A stretch of DNA of 64,000 nucleotides. It comes from Streptomyces sp. NBC_01716 (GTDB lineage Bacteria; Actinomycetota; Actinomycetes; Streptomycetales; Streptomycetaceae). The DNA lies in the NCBI RefSeq assembly GCF_036248275.1, contig NZ_CP109181.1, forward strand, positions 8,308,001 to 8,372,000. Reading direction: 5' to 3'. Below, in pieces: positions 1 through 7,885 of this stretch. The notes below the pieces were generated by a model. That model was given only the letters and a program-made list of their open reading frames with translations. It did no database searches and was not told where the DNA came from. The translations under genes were made by a program, and so were the position numbers. Each line of letters begins with the position of its first letter. Position 1 is the first letter of the stretch.

Positions 1-477
1 CCCCTGTCCACCATGGTCCCGGAGGAGATCGCCGTCGCCGCCCTGCCCGACGACGACCGGATCTGGGTGCCGCAGGCTCCCCACGTCTGGTTCCGCCCGC
101 TGATGTTCAACACCGTCACCGGCCAGTGGTGCAATCTCCTCAAGGTCACGGCGGCGGGGATCGTTTCACGCCACCGGCACCCCGGAGTCGTCTTCGGCTA
201 CGTCATCAAGGGCAAGTGGCACTACCACGAGCACGACTGGGTCGCCGAGGCAGGACACTTCGTCTACGAGCCCCCGGGCGAGATCCATACGCTGGCCGTG
301 CCGGCGGACTGCGACGAGATGATCACGTTCTTCAACATCACCGGGGCGATGGCGTATGTCGACGACAACGGGGTCCAGACCGGCTACGAGGACACCTTCA
401 CAAAGATCGACATGTGTCGTGCCCACTACACGGAAAATGGTCTCGGCGCCGACTACGTGAATCGGTTCATTCGCTGA
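1..477 (+). CDS. 2,4'-dihydroxyacetophenone dioxygenase-family cupin (probably 5'-partial)
   Basis: This is a small single-domain cupin resembling the 2,4'-dihydroxyacetophenone dioxygenase / ChrR-like family, non-haem metal enzymes that cleave aromatic ketones. The cupin metal motif is visible as RHRHPGVVFGYVIKG followed by HYHEHDW and the second cupin block EPPGEIHTL. The first ATG is at 13, but the frame is open to the window edge and family members usually carry about 15-20 more N-terminal residues before the WVPQAP motif. The true start is therefore probably outside the window. It lies upstream of and co-oriented with a LysR gene. The substrate is not deducible; only the family is secure. 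Confidence 0.75.
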   Translation, partial: PLSTMVPEEIAVAALPDDDRIWVPQAPHVWFRPLMFNTVTGQWCNLLKVTAAGIVSRHRHPGVVFGYVIKGKWHYHEHDWVAEAGHFVYEPPGEIHTLAVPADCDEMITFFNITGAMAYVDDNGVQTGYEDTFTKIDMCRAHYTENGLGADYVNRFIR

Positions 478-522
478 ACAAACCCTCCATAGCCCCCGTG
501 ACCTGCGAGGTAGGCTCCCCTG

Positions 523-545
523 CCTAGGTGAAGACCTAGGTGAAG
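523..545 (+). repeat. 11-bp direct repeat CCTAGGTGAAG x2 upstream of LysR gene
   Basis: CCTAGGTGAAG occurs at 523-533 and again at 535-545, just ahead of the ribosome-binding site of the LysR gene. The spacing of 12 bp places both copies near one face of the helix. It could be an autoregulatory site, but this is only inference. Confidence 0.3.
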
Positions 546-558
546 GGACGGGGACTCA

Positions 559-1527
559 ATGGACATCGGGAGCGTCTACCACTACCGGATCGACTGGATC
601 GCCAGCTTTGTGGCCGTGGCCCACCACGGCGGATTCTCCGCCGCTGCGAAGGCCCTCTACCGCTCACAACCCAGAGTCAGCAGCCATGTCGCGGAGCTGG
701 AACGGCTCCTCGGCACCCGGCTGCTCGACCGCTCCGTGCAGCCCGCCGTCCTCACTCCCGAGGGCCGCGGGCTGCTGCCGCACGCCGAGGAGATCCTGCG
801 CCGGCTCAATGTCCTGGCCGACCTCACCGGAGGGACGATTTCCGGACAGGTCAGACTCGGGGCATACCCGAGCGCTGCCTCGTACCTCTATCCACTGGCC
901 GTACGCGCCCTGCGGATCACCCACCCCCAGGTGCGGCTCGTGCTGCGCGAGGGACCCAGCGTCGCGCTCGGCACCGATCTCGTGAGCGGCGACCTCGACC
1001 TCGCGATACGCCCCCTCCATCCGCTCATCAACTCCGATCTGGTCGCCAGCCGGGTGCTCTGGCGCGAGCCCCTCGTCGCCGTCTTCCGCGCCGACCATCC
1101 GCTCGCGCGCGTCGGGTCCGTACGCCTCGCGCAGACCGCGATGCTCCCGGTGATCAGCATCGGCGAGAGCGGCGAGGGCCAGGCCCGCCAGTACGAGACC
1201 AACCTCGCCTTCGCCAACGCCGGACTCAACCCGGTCATCGCGGCCCAGACGAACCAGCCGCAGACCCTCATCTCCCTCGTACGCCACGGACTTGGCGTCG
1301 GCATCACCAACAGCCTCGCCATGACGACCGCGAACACCGAGGGCGTGGCACTGGTCCCCATCGCCGATCCGCAGTGCGAGCGCGCCGTCGCCGCCTGGTG
1401 GCGCGCCGGACCGGTCGTCTCACCCGCCGTCGAGGCCGTGCGCGAGGTCATCGGGAAACTGCCGATGCCGCGGTGGCCGTGGGGCGAGGAAGCCGAGTGC
1501 GGGCGTACCGCGAAAGCGGGGCGGTGA
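559..1527 (+). CDS. LysR-family transcriptional regulator
   Basis: 322 aa. The N-terminal winged helix-turn-helix covers about residues 15-75 (core FSAAAKALYRSQPRVSSHVAELE), followed by a LysR effector-binding domain from about residue 95. The ATG at 559 is preceded by a GGGACGGGGA purine-rich site. It resembles the convergent LysR gene just downstream, sharing the RSQPRVS recognition helix and QTNQPQTLISLVRHGLGVG-type segment. The two are probably paralogues with overlapping targets. It likely controls the neighbouring cupin or the MFS/RraA/kinase genes; the effector is unknown. Confidence 0.9.
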   Translation: MDIGSVYHYRIDWIASFVAVAHHGGFSAAAKALYRSQPRVSSHVAELERLLGTRLLDRSVQPAVLTPEGRGLLPHAEEILRRLNVLADLTGGTISGQVRLGAYPSAASYLYPLAVRALRITHPQVRLVLREGPSVALGTDLVSGDLDLAIRPLHPLINSDLVASRVLWREPLVAVFRADHPLARVGSVRLAQTAMLPVISIGESGEGQARQYETNLAFANAGLNPVIAAQTNQPQTLISLVRHGLGVGITNSLAMTTANTEGVALVPIADPQCERAVAAWWRAGPVVSPAVEAVREVIGKLPMPRWPWGEEAECGRTAKAGR

Positions 1528-1639
1528 AACCAGGGCGGTGAAAGCGGGCCGTTGAAACGCGTGCCGGCCCGCATCCCGTTATTCGTTCTCCGAATACCCC
1601 GCCTTCGATATCCGAATTGACCGGCGCGGCCCGCGTGGA

Positions 1640-2572
1640 TTACGTCAGCCGCTGAGTACCGGCCGGAATGGGCGCTTCGAGGATTTCCCTCAACAGCGTA
1701 CGCGCCGCCGGAATCAGCGGCCGATTGGCATCCCAGTGCACCGCGACCCGGCGCCCGCACGCGGCGTCGAGACGCCGGATCGTCACGTCCCTGGTGTCCG
1801 CCGTCGACACCGCGAGATGGTTGGTGACCCCCACCCCGAGCCGGCTGCGGACGAGCGAGACGAGCGTCTGCGGCTGGTTCGTCGCCTGTACGGCCTCCGG
1901 CTCGAAACCCTGCTCCCGGAAGACCTTGTATGTCTCGAAACCGGGCACGTCCGGTGAGCCGAGCCGCCCGATGGTGATCAGCGGATAGGCCGCGACGGCC
2001 GAGACGGGAAGCGGGTCCGGCAGCTCGTCCAGCGGGTGCCCGAGCGGCAGGACGACCGCGAGGGACTCCTGCCAGAGCGCCCGCAGCCGCACCGTGTCAC
2101 CGACAGGCGGGGCCATGGGCCGCAGGTAGATGTCTATTTCGCCGTGCGAGAGCGCCGAGTCAAGCTCCAGCGTCGACCGTTCGACGAGCACCACCTTGAT
2201 GGACGGCCGGCTTACCGCGAGATGCTCCAGCAGACCGGGCACGAACGCGGCGCTGGCACTCGGATAGCTCCCCAGCGTCACGACACCCCTGGCCGAATCG
2301 CGACGGGTGGCCATCGCCTCCTCCGCCGTCCCGAGCCGGTACAGAATCGCGCGGGCGTGACCGGCGAGCACCTCACCCGCCTCCGTCAGCCGCACCGGCC
2401 GCTTGCTCCGGTCGAAGAGCGGCACCCCGGCCTCCCGCTCCAGCGCTGCCACATGCATGCTCACCCGCGGCTGGGAGCGGTGAACGGCCTCGGCAGCGGC
2501 ACTGAAACTCCCCGTGTCGATGACTCCGAGGAATGAGACAAACCATTCGAGACGAACTTCTGGTCGCAGCAT
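1640..2572 (-). CDS. LysR-family transcriptional regulator
   Basis: About 310 aa from the ATG at 2572, which begins MLRPEVRLEWFVSF and aligns with the start of other LysR proteins. The frame stays open to a TTG at 2638, so a slightly longer form is possible. The winged HTH (FSAAAEAVHRSQPRVSMHVAALE) is followed by an effector domain. It is transcribed away from the MFS permease gene, the classic LysR arrangement in which the regulator controls the divergent operon. The recognition helix is nearly identical to that of the LysR gene at 559-1527, which suggests a recent duplication. Confidence 0.88.
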   Translation of the reverse strand: MLRPEVRLEWFVSFLGVIDTGSFSAAAEAVHRSQPRVSMHVAALEREAGVPLFDRSKRPVRLTEAGEVLAGHARAILYRLGTAEEAMATRRDSARGVVTLGSYPSASAAFVPGLLEHLAVSRPSIKVVLVERSTLELDSALSHGEIDIYLRPMAPPVGDTVRLRALWQESLAVVLPLGHPLDELPDPLPVSAVAAYPLITIGRLGSPDVPGFETYKVFREQGFEPEAVQATNQPQTLVSLVRSRLGVGVTNHLAVSTADTRDVTIRRLDAACGRRVAVHWDANRPLIPAARTLLREILEAPIPAGTQRLT

Positions 2573-2638
2573 GCCCCTTGCTGTACGCGAGCCGACAGCG
2601 GGCAACAAGGTCCGTCGACCGAAGCGAATGAGACGCAA

Positions 2639-2653
2639 TCCGTTTTCCGAATA
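2639..2653. promoter_or_regulatory. Putative LysR-type site TCCGTTTTCCGAATA
   Basis: This site in the divergent LysR/MFS intergenic region matches a loosely conserved WTYCGNTNTCCGRAT pattern. The pattern is also seen at 1581-1595 and 1604-1616 between the two LysR genes, and at 9574-9588 upstream of the exported PLP-enzyme operon. It is a candidate shared operator, found by eye only. Confidence 0.25.
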
Positions 2654-2810
2654 CCCGTATGTGCAACTCGCCCTTCACGCAGGGGATACCGGACTCATAC
2701 GCTCACGCCACTACCGGGATCAACCAGAGGAGCCCCCACCTCCCGCCCCGGCGACCGATGACTCCCGCCACTGCTCACGTGCACGGACGACGCACGTTCG
2801 AGGAGCATTC

Positions 2811-4151
2811 ATGACCGTATCCCCACCCGTCCCGGGCACACCGGCGGGACGTGTCAGATGGACCATGATCTGGCTGGCCTTCGGGGCCGTCACGATCAAC
2901 TACATGGACCGCGCCAACCTCGGTGTGGCACTGCCCTACATCACCAAGGACCTCGACATATCCAAGACCGCGACCGGGCTGCTGCTCGGCGCGTTCTTCT
3001 GGACGTACGCGGCGTTCCTGCCCGGCGCCGGCTGGCTGGTCGACCGCTACGGCCCGCGCCGGATGATGGCCTTCGCCGTCGCCGCCTGGTCGATCGCCAC
3101 CATGCTGGTCGGCGCGGTCACCGGATTCCTGGTGCTCCTTCTCGTACGCCTGGTGCTCGGAGCCGTCGAGTCGCCCGCCTACCCGTCCAGTTCACAGATC
3201 GTCTCGCGCTGGTTCCCGGTGCGCGAACGCGGGATGGCCGCCTCGATCTTCGACAGCGGCGGCCGGGCGGGCACCGCCTTCGCGCTGCCCGTCACCACCG
3301 TGGTGATCGCCTGGCTCGGCTGGCGCGGCTCGTTCGTCGCCGCGGGGATCGTCGGTCTCTGCTTCACCGCCTTCTGGCTGAAGTTCTACCGCGACCCCGA
3401 CGAACACCCCAGGCTGGGCGCCGAGGAGCGCGCGTACATCCGCGCGGGCGGCGCGAACGAGGCGGACCCGACGGTGCCCGCCATGCCCTGGAAGGAGCTG
3501 TTCCGCTACCGCACGGTGTGGGGCATGGTCCTCGGCTTCTTCTGTCTCTCCTTCGTGCTGTACTTCTTCATCACCTGGTTCCCGTCCTACCTGGTGGACG
3601 AGCGGGACTTCGATCTGCTCAAGCTCGGCTTCTTCGGGATGATCCCGGCACTGGTGTCGATGCCCGCCCAGTGGGCCGGCGGCTGGGTGCAGACCCGGCT
3701 GATCAACCAGGGGCGCAGCGTCACGTACGCGCGTAAGTTCCCCATCGTCACCGGGCTGATCCTCTCCTCCGTGATCGTCCTCGCCGGACTCGTCGAGAGC
3801 GCCTACCTCGCGCTCGCACTGCTCGCCGTCTCCCAGGCGTCGCTGTGCTTCGCCGCGTCGAGCCTGTGGGCGCTGCCCGCCGACGTCGCGCCGACCCCGG
3901 CCAACGTCGGTTCGCTCGCGGGCATCCAGGGCTTCGCCTCCAACGCCGCCGGGGCGCTCAGCCCGGTCGTGGTCGGTGTCCTCCTGGACGCCTTCGGAGG
4001 CTCGTACTTCGTACCCCTGGCGACCGCCGCCGCCGTGTCCCTGCTCGGCGCACTCGTCTACGGCGTCGTCATGAAGCACGTGGTGCCGCTCGGCACCGAG
4101 CCGGGATCCGCGATCCCGGACCCCGGGAAAAAGACTGGAGAACCCATATGA
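2811..4151 (+). CDS. MFS transporter, ACS (anion:cation symporter) type
   Basis: 446 aa with about 12 hydrophobic segments. The first membrane span carries NYMDRANLGVALPYI and the loop after TM2 carries the MFS signature GWLVDRYGPRRMM; both are typical of ACS-family permeases for hexuronates, aldarates and related organic anions. The ATG at 2811 is chosen because it follows GAGGAG, although the frame is open further upstream. Its stop overlaps the ATG of the RraA-family gene (ATGA), so the two are translationally coupled. With the kinase that follows, the likely substrate is a sugar acid, but this is inferred from context. Confidence 0.88.
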   Translation: MTVSPPVPGTPAGRVRWTMIWLAFGAVTINYMDRANLGVALPYITKDLDISKTATGLLLGAFFWTYAAFLPGAGWLVDRYGPRRMMAFAVAAWSIATMLVGAVTGFLVLLLVRLVLGAVESPAYPSSSQIVSRWFPVRERGMAASIFDSGGRAGTAFALPVTTVVIAWLGWRGSFVAAGIVGLCFTAFWLKFYRDPDEHPRLGAEERAYIRAGGANEADPTVPAMPWKELFRYRTVWGMVLGFFCLSFVLYFFITWFPSYLVDERDFDLLKLGFFGMIPALVSMPAQWAGGWVQTRLINQGRSVTYARKFPIVTGLILSSVIVLAGLVESAYLALALLAVSQASLCFAASSLWALPADVAPTPANVGSLAGIQGFASNAAGALSPVVVGVLLDAFGGSYFVPLATAAAVSLLGALVYGVVMKHVVPLGTEPGSAIPDPGKKTGEPI

Positions 4152-4804
4152 CCAGCTACTCCGAGGCGACCCTTGAGGCCTACAGGTCCCTTGCCACCGC
4201 GTCGGTCGCGGACGCCGTCGAACAGCACGGCGCGCGCGGCTATCTCGAAGGAGCTGTCCACCAGGTCGTACCGGGATCGAGGACGCTGGCCGGACCGGCG
4301 GTGACGGTCCGGGAGGTGCCCGACCCCGAACTGGAGCCGCCGGTACACGCGTTGGCCGCCATCGACGAGTCCCCGGCCGGCAGCGTCGTGTGCATCGACG
4401 CGGGCGCCGCCGACGTCGCCGTGTGGGGCGGGCTGATGACCGCGGGCGCCGTCGCCAGGAAGCTGGCGGGCTGCGTCCTCGACGGCGGGGTGCGCGATGT
4501 CACCGAGATCCGCAGGGACTTCCCCGACTTCCCGGTGTACGCCCGGCACGCCGTGCCCGCGACCACACTGGGGCGCTACCGCACGGTTTCGCTCAATGAG
4601 CCCGTCGTACTGGGCGGAGTGACCGTACGCCCCGGGGACCTCATCGTCGCCGACCGCGACGGGGTCGTCCGCGTCCCGAAGGACCTCGTCGGCGAAGTCC
4701 TCGCCACCGCGCAGGACATCGAGAACCGCGAGAAGGAACAGACCGCGCTGATCCTGTCGTCGGGATCGCTGCGCGACGGCCTCGCCAAGTACAACCGGAT
4801 CTGA
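4148..4804 (+). CDS. RraA-family protein (aldolase/demethylmenaquinone-methyltransferase-like fold)
   Basis: 218 aa. The RraA fold is recognised from VWGGLMTAGAVARKLAG followed by CVLDGGVRDVTEI, the region that supplies the Arg and Asp residues of 4-hydroxy-4-methyl-2-oxoglutarate / oxaloacetate aldolases. In catabolic operons such proteins usually cleave or decarboxylate a 2-keto acid rather than regulate RNase E. The start overlaps the end of the MFS gene by 4 nt, and a kinase gene starts 4 nt after the stop. The operon context supports a role in sugar-acid or aromatic-acid breakdown; the exact substrate is unknown. Confidence 0.85.
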   Translation: MTSYSEATLEAYRSLATASVADAVEQHGARGYLEGAVHQVVPGSRTLAGPAVTVREVPDPELEPPVHALAAIDESPAGSVVCIDAGAADVAVWGGLMTAGAVARKLAGCVLDGGVRDVTEIRRDFPDFPVYARHAVPATTLGRYRTVSLNEPVVLGGVTVRPGDLIVADRDGVVRVPKDLVGEVLATAQDIENREKEQTALILSSGSLRDGLAKYNRI

Positions 4805-4808
4805 CGCG

Positions 4809-5758
4809 ATGCCGGACACCGACCCCTCGGTGCTCTCCATGGGGGAGCCGCTCATCGAATTCAACGCGGCGGCCGAGGGGGCGCTGGAAAGCTCCACCGC
4901 CTTCCACACCGGCTTCGGCGGCGACACCTCCAACATGGCGATCGCCGCCCGCCGTTCGGGCGCGAGCACCGGCTACATCACCCGCGTCGGCGACGACGCC
5001 TTCGGCCGGGCACTGGCCGAACTGTTGCGCCGGGAGGGCGTCGACACCACCCATGTCGTCGCCGAACCCGGCGGCGCGACCGGCATCTACTTCATCACCC
5101 GGCACGGCGACGGCAGGCACGCCTCACCTACCGCCGCGCCGGGTCACCGGCGAGCCGCCTGACTCCCGGGGACGTTCCGGAGCGGGCGGTCGCCGCCGCC
5201 AGGCTGCTGCACATCAGCGGCATCACCCAGGCGATCAGCCCATCCGCCTGCGACGCGGCCTTCCACGCCATGGAGACCGCCCGCGCGCACGCCACGCTCG
5301 TCTCGTACGACCCCAACCACCGGCCCGCCCTGTGGCCGGCGGCCCGCGCCCGCGCCGTCGTCATGCGCAGCGCCGAGCTGGCCGACATCGTCCTGCCCAA
5401 CCTGGACGAGGGCCGGCTCCTCACCGGCGCGCACGAACCCGCCGACGTGCTCGGGGAGTTCGCCGCGCGCGGCCCCGCGATCGTCGCCCTGAAGATGGGC
5501 GCCGAGGGAGTGCTGCTCTTCGCGGAGGGACGCACCACCCAAGTGCCGGCCCACCCGGTCGTGCCCACGGACGCGACCGGCGCCGGCGACACCTTCGACG
5601 GCGCCTTCGCCGCGCGGCTGCTCGACGGGGACTCCCCGCTGGAGGCGGCACACTACGCGGTGATCGCGGCGGCGCTCACCACGACCGGCCACGGCGCGGT
5701 GGGCCCCATCCCGGACCGGGAGACCGTCCACGGCCACGCCGGTCATCTCCGTCCCTGA
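4809..5758 (+). pseudogene. 2-keto-3-deoxygluconate kinase-like PfkB kinase, frameshifted
   Basis: The first part (from 4809) reads MPDTDPSVLSMGEPLIEF and TGFGGDTSNMAIAARRSGA, the start of a PfkB sugar kinase of the KdgK type. After about residue 105 the frame turns into nonsense and stops at 5162. The family sequence resumes in the -1 frame, reading TYRRAGSPASRLTP, then the ATP/catalytic motif DATGAGDTFDGAFAARLL, and ends at 5758. The break lies at 5121-5126: GCCTCACC would restore the frame as GCCTTCACC, so one T appears to be missing. The repaired protein would be about 316 aa, normal for KdgK. Either the gene is inactivated or there is a single-base sequencing error. It would phosphorylate KDG, fitting the MFS/RraA operon. 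Confidence 0.85.
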
Positions 5759-5790
5759 CGCTCCCCCTGATCCCGGAAGCACGGGACAGA

Positions 5791-5831
5791 ACAGAGCCGC
5801 TCCCGGCCTTCGCGGCCGGGAGCGGCTCTGT
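5791..5831. terminator. Strong bidirectional hairpin terminator
   Basis: A perfect 18-bp inverted repeat (arms 5791-5808 and 5814-5831, loop TTCGC) lies between the convergent kinase and amidohydrolase genes. There is no long T-tract, as is common in actinobacteria. Confidence 0.85.
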
Positions 5832-5847
5832 CGTTCCGTCAGGCGGG

Positions 5848-7191
5848 TTACGGGGCCGCGTGCTCCTCGTTGCTCTTGTCACCCACGGCGCCCGGTGTCC
5901 ACGGCTTCGCCGTCCGGCCGTTGAGGTCCCAGACGACCTCACCCGCGCGCACCGTCAGCTCGGTGACCAGCTTCTCCTTGCCGTCGACCCGCAGGCCGAA
6001 GCTGTCCGCGTACCCGAACCTGCCCTTCTCCAGGCCGAAGACCGCGATGTCGGCCGGTGAGCCGACGGACAGATTGCCGAGGTCCTTGCGGCCCAGCGCC
6101 TGCGCGGGCTTCCAGGTGGACTCCTCGATGACGTCCTTGAGCGGCTGGCCCATCGTGAGGAACTTGGACATGACGTTGGACATGTCCTTCATGCCCGCGT
6201 TCATGCTGTCCGTGTGCAGGTCCGTGGAGATGCTGTCGGGCCAGAAGCCCTCCTTCTTGCCCTCCATGGCGACGTTCCAGTCGAAGCTTCCGCCGCCGTG
6301 GCCGACGTCGAAGAGGACGCCGCGGTCGCGGCCCGCCTGGAGCGCCGGGTTGAGCTTGCCGTCGTCACCGAGCTCGTGGCGCAGCCCGGAGTAGACGTGG
6401 GAGTAGATGTCACCCGGGCGGAGCCTCTTGGTGAGCAGTTCCTCGATGCTCCGCTCCGGGCTGTCCGACCCGAAGTCGATCATCGCGGGCACACCGGCCA
6501 TCTCGCCGGCCTTCATCGAGCGCTCGACGGGCTCCCAGGAGGGACCGTTGTAGTGGGCCGTCTTGATACCCCTGATGATCTCGGGGTACTTCTTGGCGAC
6601 CTCGGCGGCCTCCTCCGCACTCATGTCGCCGAGGTCCTGCTCCTTGTCACCGCCGGCCATGCCCTTGCCGACGATGTTCAGCATCGCCAGCACCCGGGTC
6701 TTGGAGGTGTCGACGATGTTCTTCTTGAACAGTTCGAAGTTCTCGGCGCCGGACGAACCGGTGTCGAGCGCCGTGGTCACCCCGGCCCGGAAGGTGAATC
6801 CGTCCGGCGGCAGACCGAGCACACCGTTCGCGTAGGCCTCCTGGTCACCCCGGAACAGATGGGTGTGCATGTCAATGAAGCCGGGGGCCAGGTACTTGCC
6901 CTTGATGTCGACCGTCTTCTTGGCGCGGGACGGGTCGATCTTCGATCCGACGGCGGCTATCAAGCCGTCCTTGACGGCGATGTCCATGACCCTGTCGCGG
7001 TCGTTCTTGGGGTCGATGACATGACCCCTTCGCAGCAGGAGGTCGTAGGTGACCGCGGACGCCGAGGCGTCCGGGCCCGGTGCCGGGTCGTCCGATGACC
7101 GGCCGGTGGCGCTGCTGGCGGCCGACGCGCCTGCCACGAGGGTGAGAACCGCGGGGAGTACGGCCCAGGGGGCCCGTGATCTCAGTGTCAT
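5848..7191 (-). CDS. Secreted amidohydrolase/deacetylase-family metallohydrolase
   Basis: 447 aa. A Sec-type signal (MTLRSRAPWAVLPAVLTLVAGASA) precedes an amidohydrolase-superfamily domain. The metal motif is D107-M-H109-T-H111, preceded by the usual LAPGFIDMHTH context. Later conserved segments are IKTAHYNG, DVGHGGGSFDW and ISTDLHTD (probable metal-ligand His/Asp). The C-terminal GSPADIAVFGLEKG strand is typical of dihydroorotase/D-aminoacylase relatives. It is the last gene of an operon with a RidA-like and a SelA-like protein, both also exported. In related cytoplasmic clusters this family is paired with DgaE/SelA-like PLP enzymes. The substrate is unknown. Confidence 0.85.
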   Translation of the reverse strand: MTLRSRAPWAVLPAVLTLVAGASAASSATGRSSDDPAPGPDASASAVTYDLLLRRGHVIDPKNDRDRVMDIAVKDGLIAAVGSKIDPSRAKKTVDIKGKYLAPGFIDMHTHLFRGDQEAYANGVLGLPPDGFTFRAGVTTALDTGSSGAENFELFKKNIVDTSKTRVLAMLNIVGKGMAGGDKEQDLGDMSAEEAAEVAKKYPEIIRGIKTAHYNGPSWEPVERSMKAGEMAGVPAMIDFGSDSPERSIEELLTKRLRPGDIYSHVYSGLRHELGDDGKLNPALQAGRDRGVLFDVGHGGGSFDWNVAMEGKKEGFWPDSISTDLHTDSMNAGMKDMSNVMSKFLTMGQPLKDVIEESTWKPAQALGRKDLGNLSVGSPADIAVFGLEKGRFGYADSFGLRVDGKEKLVTELTVRAGEVVWDLNGRTAKPWTPGAVGDKSNEEHAAP

Positions 7192-7285
7192 GCCAACCCC
7201 AATTTCGTCCGGTGACGCGAAGTACGAGCGGTGGTGGTTCGAGCGGTGGTGAGGTGTGCGGCGGTGGTACGAGCGGTGGTGGGGC

Positions 7286-7756
7286 TCATCGCACGGCGAT
7301 GCAGTCGATCTCGACGAGGGAGTCCCCGGGGATACCGGCCTGCGCGGCGATCGTCGTGCGGACGCCGGGCTCGGGACCGAAGCGGCCGAGGAAGACCGCG
7401 TTCATCCCGTCGTAGTCGTCGAGGGAGTTGAGGTAGACGTTGACCTTGAGCACCCGGTCCATGGACGACCCGGCGGCTTCGAGGTACTTCTCCACCTCGT
7501 TGAGCACATGCTCGGTGTGGGCGGTGATGTCGCCCTCGAAGTGCGCGCCGATGCCCGAGATGAAGACCAGGTCGCCGTAGCTGACGACCGGGCTGAACAG
7601 CGGGTTCTCCGGCGGCTCGCCGCCACCCGGGTAGTGGATCTCCTTCTCGGGCTTGTGGCGCTTGCGGTCCTCGGTGGCCTTGACGGCCAGTGCCGGGGTC
7701 GCGGCCACGGCGGCCACCACCGGAGCCTTGCGGATGAAGTCCCTGCGGTTCGTCAC
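7286..7756 (-). CDS. Exported RidA-family (YjgF) protein with Tat-like signal
   Basis: 156 aa from the GTG at 7756, chosen because an excellent AAGGAGG site lies 4 nt upstream. The N-terminus NRRDFIRKAPVVAAVAATPALA is a twin-arginine signal. The rest is a RidA domain ending in VRTTIAAQAGIPGDSLVEIDCIAVR. The arginine corresponding to the catalytic Arg of E. coli RidA and the following acidic residue are present, so imine/enamine deaminase activity is plausible. RidA normally works in the cytosol, hydrolysing reactive enamines released by PLP-dependent lyases. Here it sits next to an exported PLP enzyme, which suggests the same partnership outside the membrane. Confidence 0.88.
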   Translation of the reverse strand: MTNRRDFIRKAPVVAAVAATPALAVKATEDRKRHKPEKEIHYPGGGEPPENPLFSPVVSYGDLVFISGIGAHFEGDITAHTEHVLNEVEKYLEAAGSSMDRVLKVNVYLNSLDDYDGMNAVFLGRFGPEPGVRTTIAAQAGIPGDSLVEIDCIAVR

Positions 7757-7885
7757 GCTTCCTCCTTCGTCCGGGCCCGCGCGCGCAGGCGTGGGCACGG
7801 AACGTCAATGGACTTGCTGCTGGGGAGAGTTGAGATGGGGGAGCGGGGGAGAGATCCCGGCCGGGCCGGGCCGAGAACGCGGGGC

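Noticed and set aside
2514..2810. In-frame upstream extension of the MFS gene
   Set aside because: It overlaps the divergent LysR gene and adds a hydrophilic non-family stretch; the ATG at 2811 has a good ribosome-binding site.
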